Positions 16,717 to 25,209 of a stretch of 47,235 nucleotides of DNA are shown here, piece after piece. Below the pieces are notes generated by a model. It was not told the DNA's origin, did not search any database, and worked only from the letters and a program-made list of their open reading frames with translations. Origin of the DNA: JACVRW01 sp036519295 (GTDB taxonomy: Bacteria > Actinomycetota > Thermoleophilia > Solirubrobacterales > Thermoleophilaceae); NCBI GenBank assembly GCA_036519295.1, contig DATDLN010000201.1, positions 1-47,235 of the forward strand, given 5' to 3'. Within the stretch, counting starts at the first letter, position 1, and each line of letters begins with the position of its first letter. Position numbers and translations under genes: made by a program.

Positions 16717-18785
16717 GCGTGTCGCACGGGCGCGACCTGACGGCGCTCTTCGCCCCCCGGACGGTGGCGGTCGTCGGGGCGTCCGATGATCCAGTGAAGT
16801 GGGGCAACTGGCTGGGCCGCGGGGCGCTCCGGGGGGAGCGCCGGCGGGCCGTCTTCCTGGTTAATCGCCGCGGCGGCGAGGTGCTGGGGCGCCGGGCCTA
16901 CCGATCCCTGGCCGAGCTGCCGGAGCCGGCCGAGCTCGTGGTGGTGGCCGTCCCCGCGCAGGCGGTCGAGCCGACCGTCGAGGAGGCGATCGCCACCGGC
17001 GCTCGCGCCATCGTGGCGATCACGGCGGGCGAGGCCGACGGCGACGCCGGCGGCGCCCGCGACGCAGCGATCGCCGCGCGTGCCCGCCAGGCCGGGGTCG
17101 CGCTGCTCGGACCCAACTGCCTGGGCGTGTTCGACTCCGGGGCGGAGCTCGAGCTCGTGCCAAACCCGTTGCCCGCGGGCGGGATTGGACTCATCTCGCA
17201 GAGCGGCAACATCGCGCTCGAGCTGGGGATCCTGGCCGAGGAAGCCGGGCTCGGCTTCTCGCGCTTCGTCTCCCTGGGCAATCAGGCCGACCTCGAGGCC
17301 TCGGACCTGGTCAGCGACCTTGCCGACCACGACGCCACCGAGCTGATCGCGCTCTACATCGAGGACTTCCGCGACGGTCGCGCGTTCGCCGCGGCCGCCG
17401 GTGTGGCGGTCGGCGCCGGCAAGCCGGTCGTGCTCCTGACGATCGAGCACAGCGAGGCCGCGGCCCGGGCCGTGCGCTCCCATACCGGCGCCCTGGCGAG
17501 CGACGCGCGCGCGATCGACGCGGCCTGCCGAGCGGCCGGGATCGAGCGGGTCCGAACGCCCCACGAGCTGATCCACCTGGCCCAGGGCCTCGTGCGCGGC
17601 AGGAGCCTGCGGGGCAGGCGCGTGGCGGTACTGGCGGACGGCGGCGGGCACGCCGGCATCGCCGCCGCGATCGCGTTCGACGCCGGACTCGAGATGCCGC
17701 GCCTCTCCGACGGGCTCGTCGCGCGGCTTCGCGACGGCCTGCCCCCCACCGCCGCCTGCGCCAACCCGATCGACCTGGCCGGCGGCGGCGAGCAGGACAT
17801 CCACAGCTTCGACCGCAGCGCGCGGCTGCTGCTCGCCTCCGGCGAGATCGACGCTCTCCTGATTACCGGCTACTTCGGCGGCTACAGCGACTACGTCGAG
17901 ACGATGGCCCGCGAGGAGGGCGCGGTGGCCGAGGCGCTCGCCGACGCAGCCGACGCGAACGACCGCCCGCTGTTCGTGCAGACGATGTACCCGCACTCGC
18001 GCACCGCGGATGCGCTGCGGCGCCGAGGCGTCCCCCTGTACCGCTCCATCGAGCGCGCCGTCGCGGTGCTGGCGCGCCTCGCCAGGGCCGCGGCGCAGCC
18101 GCCCGTGGGCATACCCGAGGTCCCCCCTCCGGCGGAGCCGATCACCGAGGCCGGCTACGCGGAGGCGCGCGACCTGCTCGCGGCCGGCGGCGTCCGCTTC
18201 GCTCCGGGCCAGGTGGTCGCGACCGCGGACGAGGCCGCGGCGGCCGCCGCCGAGCTCGGCTACCCGGTGGCGCTGAAGGCGCTTGGGATGCTGCACAAGT
18301 CGGACGCCGGCGGCGTCGTGCTCGGGCTGCCCGACGAGCGGGCTCTGGCGCGAGCCGTGGCCGAGCTTCAAGCCGGGCTCGGGCCGCCGGCCCTCTCCGT
18401 CGAGCGCATGGCCCCGGTCGGCGACGGAGTGGAGCTTCTGATCGGCGTCCGCTGGGACCGTCGCTTCGGTCCCGTCGTGCTCGTCGGCCTCGGAGGGCTG
18501 TACACGGAGATCCTGCGGGACGTCGCGGTCGCGCTCGCGCCGGTTGACCCCGCCGGGGCCAAGCGACTGCTGCTCTCGCTGCGGGCCGCCCCGCTGCTGA
18601 GGGGCGAGCGCGGACGGCCACCGGTCGACATCGCGGCGGCGGCGGATGCGATCAAGTGCCTCTCCCGGGTGGCCGCCAGCCACCCGGAGATCGCCGAGAT
18701 CGAGGTCAATCCGCTGCTCGTCACCGCGGACGGAGCGCTCGGCCTCGACGCCCGCATGGTGCCGGCGAGCGGGGAGGACCGGTGA
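16713..18785 (+). CDS. Acyl-CoA synthetase (ADP-forming), fused alpha-beta
   Basis: A 690-aa enzyme of the NDP-forming acyl-CoA synthetase family, which makes an acyl-CoA with reversible ATP/ADP turnover. The N-terminal CoA-binding domain (RTVAVVGASDDPVKWGN), the succinyl-CoA-ligase-like middle with LLGPNCLGVF, LISQSGNIALELG and the phospho-histidine segment RSHTGALAS, and a C-terminal ATP-grasp domain (PVALKALGMLHKSDAGGVVLG, IAEIEVNPLLV) are all present in the usual order. Such enzymes activate organic acids in catabolic pathways. The GTG start at 16713 overlaps the SDR stop (GTGA); GTG 16719 is an alternative. Its stop overlaps the hydratase start in the same way. Confidence 0.93.
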   Translation: MSVSHGRDLTALFAPRTVAVVGASDDPVKWGNWLGRGALRGERRRAVFLVNRRGGEVLGRRAYRSLAELPEPAELVVVAVPAQAVEPTVEEAIATGARAIVAITAGEADGDAGGARDAAIAARARQAGVALLGPNCLGVFDSGAELELVPNPLPAGGIGLISQSGNIALELGILAEEAGLGFSRFVSLGNQADLEASDLVSDLADHDATELIALYIEDFRDGRAFAAAAGVAVGAGKPVVLLTIEHSEAAARAVRSHTGALASDARAIDAACRAAGIERVRTPHELIHLAQGLVRGRSLRGRRVAVLADGGGHAGIAAAIAFDAGLEMPRLSDGLVARLRDGLPPTAACANPIDLAGGGEQDIHSFDRSARLLLASGEIDALLITGYFGGYSDYVETMAREEGAVAEALADAADANDRPLFVQTMYPHSRTADALRRRGVPLYRSIERAVAVLARLARAAAQPPVGIPEVPPPAEPITEAGYAEARDLLAAGGVRFAPGQVVATADEAAAAAAELGYPVALKALGMLHKSDAGGVVLGLPDERALARAVAELQAGLGPPALSVERMAPVGDGVELLIGVRWDRRFGPVVLVGLGGLYTEILRDVAVALAPVDPAGAKRLLLSLRAAPLLRGERGRPPVDIAAAADAIKCLSRVAASHPEIAEIEVNPLLVTADGALGLDARMVPASGEDR

Positions 18786-19573
18786 GCGACGAGGGCCTCG
18801 TCGACGTCCAGACGCACGGCCGGGCCTCCGTCGTGGGGCTTCGGCGCGAGCACAAGCTGAACGCGCTCTCGACGGCGCTCGAGGGCGCTGTGGCCGAGGC
18901 ACTCGAGCGGCCGGAGGTACGGGCGAGCGCCTGCGTCGTGTTCACGGGCGGTGAGCGCGCCTTCTCGGCGGGCGCCGACGTCGGCGAGCTGCGGGACCGC
19001 GACCCCGCCTCGATCCTGGCCTACTACCGCGAAACCGGCGCCGTATACGAGCGCGTGGCGGCGCTCCCCCAGCCGACGATCAGCGCGATCGCGGGCTACT
19101 GCCTCGGCGGGGGCCTCGAGCTCGCGCTGGCCACCGATCTCCGGATCGCGGACCGCTCGGCGGTGTTCGGGCTGCCCGAGGTGAGCATCGGCATCGTGCC
19201 GAGCTCGGGCGGCATGCATCGCCTCGTGCGGCTCCTGGGCGTCGCGCGCGCCAAGGAGCTCGTGCTCCTCGGGGATCGCTTCGGCGCCGATGAAGCGCGG
19301 GCGCTCGGGCTCGTCAGCGACGTGGTGCCGGAGGGCGACGCCCTGGATCGGGCGCTGGAGCTCGCCGAGCGGATTGCCGCCTTGCCCCCCATGGCAGTGG
19401 CGCTCGCCAAGCAGGCGATCGATTGCATGCCCGAAGCCTCACGCGAGGCGGGGCTGGCGCTCGAGCGCCTCGCCTACGGGTTGCTCGCGCAGACGGAGGA
19501 GGCCCGCGAGGCGGCGGAGGCCTTCTCCGAAGAGCGGCCTGGGGGCGCGCGCCGGCGAGCCGATTCGGCGTGA
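18782..19573 (+). CDS. Enoyl-CoA hydratase/isomerase family protein
   Basis: A 263-aa crotonase-fold protein. The oxyanion-hole regions FSAGADVGEL (61-70) and YCLGGGLELA are present, and both acid/base glutamates of true hydratases appear to be kept: Glu113 in GGGLELA and Glu133 in LPEVSIG. It therefore probably hydrates a trans-2-enoyl-CoA to a 3-hydroxyacyl-CoA. GTGA overlaps link it to the CoA ligase upstream and the sulfatase downstream. The last 15 residues are Arg/Ala-rich and beyond the family core. Confidence 0.92.
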   Translation: MSDEGLVDVQTHGRASVVGLRREHKLNALSTALEGAVAEALERPEVRASACVVFTGGERAFSAGADVGELRDRDPASILAYYRETGAVYERVAALPQPTISAIAGYCLGGGLELALATDLRIADRSAVFGLPEVSIGIVPSSGGMHRLVRLLGVARAKELVLLGDRFGADEARALGLVSDVVPEGDALDRALELAERIAALPPMAVALAKQAIDCMPEASREAGLALERLAYGLLAQTEEAREAAEAFSEERPGGARRRADSA

Positions 19574-21102
19574 GCGGCCGCCCACCGAATCTTCTCCTCA
19601 TCATGGTCGACCAGCTCGGCGCCGGCTGGCTGCCCGCCTACGGACATCCCGTCGTGGACGCCCCGAGCACCACGGCGCTCGCCCGTGCGGGGGTCGTGTT
19701 CGAGAGCGCCTACTGCCCCTCCCCACTGTGTGCGCCATCGCGCGCGGCGCTTCTCACCGGCCGGCTCCCCTCGCGCATCGAGGCCTTCGACAACGGCGCG
19801 GAGCTGCGGGCGTCGCTCCCGACGATCGCGCACCACCTGCGGGCCGCCGGCTACGCCACCTGCCTGACCGGCAAGATGCACTTCGTCGGCCCGGATCAGC
19901 TGCACGGCTTCGAGGAGCGGCTGACAACCGACATCTATCCCGCCGATCTGGGCTGGACGCCGGATTGGCGCCGCCCGGTCGGGGAGCGCCTGCCCTGGTA
20001 CCACACCATGGAGAGCGTGCTGTCGCCTGGGGTCTGCGCGGCCAGCATGCAGCTCGACTACGACGACGAGGTCGCGTTCCACGCGGTGCGCCGGATTTTC
20101 GACTTCGCGCGCGCGGGCCTCCCCGAGCCGTTCTTTCTGGTCGTCTCCTTCAGCCATCCGCACGACCCGTGGGAGGTTCGCCGCCCGTACTGGGACCGCT
20201 ACGACCGAGACGCGATCGAACCGCCGGCAGTGCCCCCGATTCCGCTGCAGGAGGCCGATCCACACAGCCGTCGCCTGCGCGAGATGATCGGCATCGACGA
20301 GGCCGGCCTCACGGACGAGCAGGTGCGAACCGCGCGGCACGGCTACTACGCGGCCATCAGCTACGTGGACGAGCGGATCGGAGAGGTGCTCGACGCCCTG
20401 CGCGACGCCGGCCTGGATCGCGAGACGACCGTCGTCCTCACTGCCGATCACGGCGAGATGCTCGGCGAGCGGGGGCTCTGGTACAAGATGTCGTTCTTCG
20501 AGCCGTCCGCGCGGGTGCCGTTGATCGTGTCGGCGCCGGGCCGAATCTCTCCGGGCCGGCGGGCCGAGCCCGTGTCGCTGCTAGATCTCGCCCCGACTCT
20601 GCTGGACCTCGCCACGCCCGGTCGAGCGGAGGAGCTCAAGAGCGACATGGATGGATCGAGCCTCGTGACGCTCCTCGACGGGCCGGAGCCGGGCCGCCCC
20701 GCCGTGGCCGGCGAGTACCTGGCGGAGGGTGTTACCGCGCCGGCGGTCATGATCCGCCGGGGCCGGCACAAATTCATTCCCTGCGAGGGCGATCCCGACC
20801 AGCTCTACGACCTCGAGAACGACCCGCACGAGCTCGTCAACCTCGCCGAGCAACCCGCTCATGCAGAGCTGCGCGCCTCGTTTCGTGACGAGGTCGCCGC
20901 ACGCTGGAACCTCCCTGATCTGGAGCGCCGGGTTCTGGAGAGCCAGCGCGAGCGCCGGCTGGTCGCCGAGGCCCTCGGCGCCGGGCGCGCCGCCCCGTGG
21001 GACTTTCAGCCGTCGGTGGACGCGTCCGGGCGGTATGCGCGTGGCGGGGCTGACTTCTACGAGCTTCAGAGGGGAGCCCGCGTAGACGCGCCCGGAAGTT
21101 AG
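19570..21102 (+). CDS. betC: Choline-sulfatase-type sulfatase
   Basis: A 510-aa alkaline-phosphatase-superfamily sulfatase without signal peptide, hence cytoplasmic. The formylglycine motif is CAPSR (C54-R58) in SPLCAPSRAALLTGRLPSR; metal-binding VDQ (residues 13-15) and TADHGEMLGERG are also present. Long stretches match Rhizobium-type BetC: GKMHFVGPDQLHGFEERLTT, DIYPADLGWTPDW, YDDEVAFHAVR and the C-terminal choline-sulfatase domain. BetC hydrolyses choline-O-sulfate to choline and sulfate. It usually sits with bet genes; here it ends a CoA-catabolism operon, so the true ester could differ. Maturation needs a formylglycine-generating enzyme, not found in the window. Start GTG overlaps the hydratase stop; its end overlaps the convergent dehydrogenase gene by 4 nt. 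Confidence 0.86.
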   Translation: MSGRPPNLLLIMVDQLGAGWLPAYGHPVVDAPSTTALARAGVVFESAYCPSPLCAPSRAALLTGRLPSRIEAFDNGAELRASLPTIAHHLRAAGYATCLTGKMHFVGPDQLHGFEERLTTDIYPADLGWTPDWRRPVGERLPWYHTMESVLSPGVCAASMQLDYDDEVAFHAVRRIFDFARAGLPEPFFLVVSFSHPHDPWEVRRPYWDRYDRDAIEPPAVPPIPLQEADPHSRRLREMIGIDEAGLTDEQVRTARHGYYAAISYVDERIGEVLDALRDAGLDRETTVVLTADHGEMLGERGLWYKMSFFEPSARVPLIVSAPGRISPGRRAEPVSLLDLAPTLLDLATPGRAEELKSDMDGSSLVTLLDGPEPGRPAVAGEYLAEGVTAPAVMIRRGRHKFIPCEGDPDQLYDLENDPHELVNLAEQPAHAELRASFRDEVAARWNLPDLERRVLESQRERRLVAEALGAGRAAPWDFQPSVDASGRYARGGADFYELQRGARVDAPGS

Positions 21103-22301
21103 GCGACGACCCCCGCTGCCGGCTCGCCCGCCCCGGCGCCGATGCTCAGCACGCCGTCCAGCCCCCGCTTGGCCACCTCGTTGGCGATGATCACCCGCTG
21201 GATCTCCGAGGTCCCCTCCCAGATGCGGTCGACCCGGATGTCGCGGTACAGGCGCTCGCACGGGTTCTCGCGCATGTAGCCGCGGCCGCCGAGGATCTGC
21301 ACCGCGCGGTCGATCACTCGCCCCGCCGCCTCGGAGGCGGCGAGCTTGACCACGGCCGCCTTGGCGTGGAGCGCCTTGCGCGACAGGCCGTTGTCTGCCT
21401 CCCAGGCGACCTGGTGCACCAGCGTGCGGTTGGTCGCGATGTCGACGACGCTGTCGGCGATCAGACCCTGGATCAGCTGGAACTCGATGATCGGCCGGCC
21501 GAACTGCTCGCGGTCCGCGGCCCAATCGGCGGCCGTCCGCAGCGCGCGCTCGGCGGCGCCGGTCGCGCGGGCGGCGATCATGAGGCGCTCCTCGACGAAC
21601 CAATCGCGCGTGAGCTCGTAGCCCTCGCCGACCTCACCGAGCACCGCGTCCTCACCGACGAGCACGTCTTCAAATCCGAACTCCGGGTGCTCGTAGACGA
21701 ACGTGTGCATGTAGGGCGGTGTGCGCAGAACGGTCACCCCGGGGGTGTCCTTGTCGACGAGGAAGAGCGTGGGCGCGCGCTCCGGAAGGACGTTCGCCAG
21801 CACGATCAGGTAGTCGGCGACGTCGCCAACCGTGACGAACCATTTCTCCCCGTTTAGCCGGTAGCCGCCGTCGATCCGCTCCGCTGTGGTCTTGATCGCG
21901 GTGGGGTCCGAGCCTGCGTCGGCCTCCGTGACGGCGACGCAGTCGCGTCGCTCGCCCCGGATCCCGGGCACCAGGTAGCGCTCGCGCTGGGCGTCGTCGC
22001 ACGCCCGCAGCGCGTTGGCCGGCCGCCACACCATGTCCCAGAGCGCGTTCGTCAGCGTGCCGAGCTGCTCCTGGACGATGACCTGGTCGAGCACGCACAG
22101 GCCCTGGCCACCCCATTCCTCCGGCATGTTGATCGCGTTCAGGCGATGGTGGCGCACCCGGTCGGCCACCTCCCGGTGGACCTCGTCCGGCAAACCGCCC
22201 GCGGCCTCGCACGCCTGCTCGTGGACCATGATCTCCTCGGCCAGGGCCCGGGCGCGGGCCCGCAGCTCGAGCTGCTCCGGTGTGTACGTGAAGTCCATCA
22301 T
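21099..22301 (-). CDS. Acyl-CoA dehydrogenase 1
   Basis: A 400-aa FAD enzyme of the acyl-CoA dehydrogenase family: N-terminal helical domain, FAD-binding VAVTEADAGSDPTAIKT and GEKWFVTVG, and the C-terminal domain with the catalytic-base region RIWEGTSEIQRVIIANEVAKRG and the QILGGRGYMRENPCERLYRD signature. It would oxidise an acyl-CoA to the enoyl-CoA and pass electrons to ETF. ATG 22301 and 22298 are both possible starts (GAGGG just upstream). It is convergent with the sulfatase (stop codons interlock) and divergent from the IclR gene, suggesting IclR control. The substrate is unknown. Confidence 0.93.
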   Translation of the reverse strand: MMDFTYTPEQLELRARARALAEEIMVHEQACEAAGGLPDEVHREVADRVRHHRLNAINMPEEWGGQGLCVLDQVIVQEQLGTLTNALWDMVWRPANALRACDDAQRERYLVPGIRGERRDCVAVTEADAGSDPTAIKTTAERIDGGYRLNGEKWFVTVGDVADYLIVLANVLPERAPTLFLVDKDTPGVTVLRTPPYMHTFVYEHPEFGFEDVLVGEDAVLGEVGEGYELTRDWFVEERLMIAARATGAAERALRTAADWAADREQFGRPIIEFQLIQGLIADSVVDIATNRTLVHQVAWEADNGLSRKALHAKAAVVKLAASEAAGRVIDRAVQILGGRGYMRENPCERLYRDIRVDRIWEGTSEIQRVIIANEVAKRGLDGVLSIGAGAGEPAAGVVA

Positions 22302-22336
22302 CCCTCGTTCGTAATGTGAGTTAGGCTTCCCGCAAT

Positions 22337-23098
22337 ATGAACACGTCGGCGCCCTCTGTCAACACGGTCCAGTCGGTGGAGCGCGCGGCCGAGCTCCTGA
22401 AGGCCGTGGCGAGCGCGGCCGAGCCCTGTACCGCCCCGGCCCTGGCCGACCGCTGCGGGCTGAACCGCAGCACGACCTGGCGCCTCCTCGCGACTCTCGA
22501 GCGTCACGGCCTCGTCGATCGCGACCCCGCGACGGGCCGCTACAGCGTCGGCCACGCGGTGGTGCAGATGGCGGGCGCCTCGGGCTACGAGGCGCTGGGC
22601 CGCCGGGCGCAGCCGCTGCTCCGCCGGCTCGCGGACGACACCGGGGAGACCGTGAACCTCGCCGTGCCGCATCTCGTCCAGCTCGTGTACGTCAGCCAGG
22701 TGCAGGCGCCACACGTGATGACGGCGAACTGGCTGGGCCGCCCGGTCGCCCTCCACGCCACGTCCACGGGTAAGGCGTTCCTCGCCTGGCTGGCCGCCGA
22801 GGAGCGCGCCGCCACCCTCGCCGAGCCGCTCGAGGGCTACACGAAGGCGACCCTGACCGACGCCATGGCGCTCGAGGCCGAGCTTCAAGCCGTGAGGCGA
22901 CGCGGGTACGCGGTCTCACGGGGCGAGCTCGAGCCGGGGCTCTGGGGAGTCTCGGCCGCGGCGCTGGACGAGCGCGAGCGCCCCGCGGCGGTGGTCAGCG
23001 TGTGGGGGTCCGAAGGCCGGATCCGGGAGAAGGGCTTCCGGGTTCTCGGTGACGCGACCGCTGACACCGCGCGGGAGCTCGCCGCCAGGCTTCGCTGA
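22337..23098 (+). CDS. IclR-family transcriptional regulator
   Basis: A 253-aa regulator with an N-terminal winged helix (VQSVERAAELLKAVASAAEP, LADRCGLNRSTTWRLLATLERHGLV) and an effector-binding IclR domain (GRPVALHATSTGKAFLAWLA, RRRGYAVSRGELEPGLWGVSAA). It is divergent from acyl-CoA dehydrogenase 1 across 35 bp and convergent with dehydrogenase 2. IclR proteins commonly sense aromatic or short organic acids. A TAGGCT box at 22322-22327 lies nine bases before the ATG, so the transcript probably has almost no leader. A GTTC...GAAC pair brackets the intergenic space, too weak to call an operator. Confidence 0.92.
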   Translation: MNTSAPSVNTVQSVERAAELLKAVASAAEPCTAPALADRCGLNRSTTWRLLATLERHGLVDRDPATGRYSVGHAVVQMAGASGYEALGRRAQPLLRRLADDTGETVNLAVPHLVQLVYVSQVQAPHVMTANWLGRPVALHATSTGKAFLAWLAAEERAATLAEPLEGYTKATLTDAMALEAELQAVRRRGYAVSRGELEPGLWGVSAAALDERERPAAVVSVWGSEGRIREKGFRVLGDATADTARELAARLR

Positions 23099-23122
23099 GT
23101 CACCGGCGCAACCTTTGCTGAG

Positions 23123-24283
23123 TCAGCGGCGGAGCAGCTCGCGCGCGATGATCAGCCGCTGGATGTCCGAGGTCCCCTCCTCGATCTCCTCCAGCTTGGC
23201 GTCGCGCATCCACTTCTCGACCGGGTACTCGCGCGAGTAGCCCCAGCCGCCGAGGGTCTGCACCGCCGCCCAGGTGCACCACATCGCGGTCTCGGAGGCG
23301 TGCAGCTTCGCCATCGCGGCCTCCGCGGTGGCGCGCTCGCCGGCGTCCAGCAGGCGGGCGGCGCGCCACACGAGCAGACGCGCCGCGTCCACCCGCAGCG
23401 CCATGTCCGCCAGGCGGAACGCGACAGCCTGATGCTCGGCGATCGGCTTCCCGAACTGAACCCGCTCCTGCGCATAGTCGGAGGCGTACTCGAGCGCGGC
23501 GCGGGCCAGGCCGGTGGCGGAGGCGCCGAGGGTGACGCGCGAGCGGTCGAACGTCTCCATCAGCCCGCGGAACCCCTGGCCCTCGTCGCCCAGCCGGCGG
23601 TCCTCGGCCACGAACACGTCCTCGAGGAAAAGCTCCGTGTTGACGATTGCCCGCTGGCCCATCTTCCTCATGGGCCTCCCCCAGCTGAGCCCGGGGTCGT
23701 CGCGCTCGAGCACGAAGGCGGTGACCCCGCGGTGGCCGCTCCCGGGCTCGACCGTGGCGAACACGACGTAGAACTTCGCCACTCCGCCGTTCGAGATCCA
23801 GCTCTTCTGGCCGCTCAGGACGTATCCGCCCTCGACCCGCCGAGCGGTCGTCTGGATCGACGCCGCGTCGGAGCCGACCGCCGGCTCGGTGGTGGCGAGC
23901 GCGGTGAGCGGCGGCCGCTCGCCGCTGAGCGGCTCGATCCAGCGCCGCTGCTGCGCTTCGCTGCCGAGCGCAAGCACCGGTTCCGCGAAGAAGCCGTTCG
24001 ACGTGATCAGGTTGCCGATGCCGGCGCAGCCATGGGAGAGCTCCTCCTGCACGATGCACCCCGTCAGGCAGTCGGTCATCCCGCCTCCGCCGAGCTCCTC
24101 CGGGAGCATGAACGAGGTCAACCCGATCTCGGCCGCCTTGTTCCACACCTCGTCGGGCAGCTCGGTCTCGGCCTCGTCGACGGCCTGGGAGACGGGGCGG
24201 ATCTCGCGGGCGGCGAAGTCGCGGCAGACCCGCTGGATCTCGCGCTGCTCGGGCGTGATCTCGAATGGCGGCCTAGGGGTCAA
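23123..24283 (-). CDS. Acyl-CoA dehydrogenase 2
   Basis: A 386-aa acyl-CoA dehydrogenase. FAD/substrate signatures are ALATTEPAVGSDAASIQT, GQKSWISNGG and the C-terminal QTLGGWGYSREYPVEKWMRD with EEGTSDIQRLIIARELLRR, the catalytic glutamate region. It is closest in look to short/branched-chain dehydrogenases, but specificity cannot be fixed. The only in-frame early start is TTG 24283, inside the end of the PLP-enzyme gene (11-nt overlap), implying translation from the same message. It shares only about 35% of its look with dehydrogenase 1, so the two probably act at different steps. Confidence 0.92.
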   Translation of the reverse strand: MTPRPPFEITPEQREIQRVCRDFAAREIRPVSQAVDEAETELPDEVWNKAAEIGLTSFMLPEELGGGGMTDCLTGCIVQEELSHGCAGIGNLITSNGFFAEPVLALGSEAQQRRWIEPLSGERPPLTALATTEPAVGSDAASIQTTARRVEGGYVLSGQKSWISNGGVAKFYVVFATVEPGSGHRGVTAFVLERDDPGLSWGRPMRKMGQRAIVNTELFLEDVFVAEDRRLGDEGQGFRGLMETFDRSRVTLGASATGLARAALEYASDYAQERVQFGKPIAEHQAVAFRLADMALRVDAARLLVWRAARLLDAGERATAEAAMAKLHASETAMWCTWAAVQTLGGWGYSREYPVEKWMRDAKLEEIEEGTSDIQRLIIARELLRR

Positions 24284-25169
24284 AGCTCTCGGGCTCCTCC
24301 ACCGCCCGCCGGTGCAGCTCGTCGTCGATGTTGCGGCCGGTGACGATGAGGACGACCGGACCGTCGCGGGCGTCCTTCACCTCCTCGAGCGCCGCGAGCG
24401 GAGCCGCGGCCGAGCCCTCCACCCGGATGCCGGCGGCATCGAAGGCCCCGACCGCCCGCGCGAGGGAGCGCTCGGAGACCTCGACCATCCGCACGCCGAG
24501 CGCCGCCAGCTCCGCGACAGCCAGCGGCACCGCGACCCGCACGGCCATCCCGTCGGCGAACGTGTTGCACTGATCGCATTCGACCGGGCGCCCCGCGGCC
24601 ACGCTCAGCGCCATCACCGGTGCCTCCTTCGCCACGACACCGATGCGCTCGCCGTCCGGCAGCCCGCGAGCGATGCCGATGAGGAGCGCCCCGTTGCCCA
24701 CGGGCACCACCACCGCCGCCGGCGGCTCACCAAGCTGCCCGACGATCTCGGCGGCGATCGCCCGGTAGCCGTCGAACTGCGCCGGCTCAGCCCCATCCTC
24801 GAAGAACGGAAGCTTTCGCTCGGCGGCGAACTTCCGGGCGCGCTCCTTGGCCTCGTCCAGGTCGGGGCCGACGAGGTGGAGCTCCGCACCGAGCTCCTCC
24901 ATCACGGCGACCTTCGCCCGGCTTGCGTTCTCGGGCCCGAACACAACCGCGCGCATCCCCGTCCGCTCCGCGGCCCATGCCGTCGCGGCGCCGTGGTTGC
25001 CGGTCGAGGCGGTGACCACCGCCTCCGCCCCACGCTCCCGATAGCGCCGCAGCGAGGGGAGCGCCCCGCGCCACTTGAAGGCACCCAGCTCGTGTACGTC
25101 CTCGCGCTTCAGCAGGATCCGGCGCCCGCGGGCGAGCGAGGCCGGCGCGTCCTCCAACGGTGTCGGCAT
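24273..25169 (-). CDS. Threonine-dehydratase-like PLP enzyme (fold type II)
   Basis: A 298-aa member of the tryptophan-synthase-beta/threonine-dehydratase superfamily. The PLP lysine is K32 in KREDVHELGAFKWRGA, the substrate loop is TASTGNHGAATAWAA (about 53-67) and the phosphate-binding glycine-rich loop is VPVGNGALL. There is no C-terminal ACT regulatory domain, so it is a catabolic-type ammonia-lyase or racemase-like enzyme rather than biosynthetic IlvA. It is upstream of and overlapping acyl-CoA dehydrogenase 2: the pair could turn a hydroxy-amino acid into a 2-oxo acid and on to acyl-CoA. The ATG follows a TAGGCT box by six bases, suggesting a leaderless message. Confidence 0.87.
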   Translation of the reverse strand: MPTPLEDAPASLARGRRILLKREDVHELGAFKWRGALPSLRRYRERGAEAVVTASTGNHGAATAWAAERTGMRAVVFGPENASRAKVAVMEELGAELHLVGPDLDEAKERARKFAAERKLPFFEDGAEPAQFDGYRAIAAEIVGQLGEPPAAVVVPVGNGALLIGIARGLPDGERIGVVAKEAPVMALSVAAGRPVECDQCNTFADGMAVRVAVPLAVAELAALGVRMVEVSERSLARAVGAFDAAGIRVEGSAAAPLAALEEVKDARDGPVVLIVTGRNIDDELHRRAVEEPESFDP

Positions 25170-25175
25170 CCGCCG

Positions 25176-25202
25176 AGCCTAAGTGGTCTCACTAACTATC
25201 GT
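25176..25202. promoter_or_regulatory. Divergent leaderless promoters with a shared palindrome
   Basis: Toward the left, TAGGCT (25181-25176) precedes the PLP-enzyme ATG by exactly 6 nt. Toward the right, TATCGT (25197-25202) precedes the PepF ATG by 7 nt. Both match the actinobacterial TANNNT -10 pattern with transcription starting at or beside the start codon. Between them AGTG-GTCT-CACT (25182-25193) is a short palindrome resembling GntR-type TGGTnnnACCA sites. Confidence 0.5.
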
Positions 25203-25209
25203 CAGCGTC

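Noticed and set aside
16823..16842. Perfect 8-bp hairpin GGCGCTCC-GGGG-GGAGCGCC
   Set aside because: It is inside the acyl-CoA synthetase coding region and encodes ordinary family-like residues; probably a chance product of G+C-rich codons.
16623..18902. 759-codon minus-strand frame opposite the acyl-CoA synthetase
   Set aside because: Antisense shadow of a well-conserved gene; amino-acid composition is unlike a real protein.
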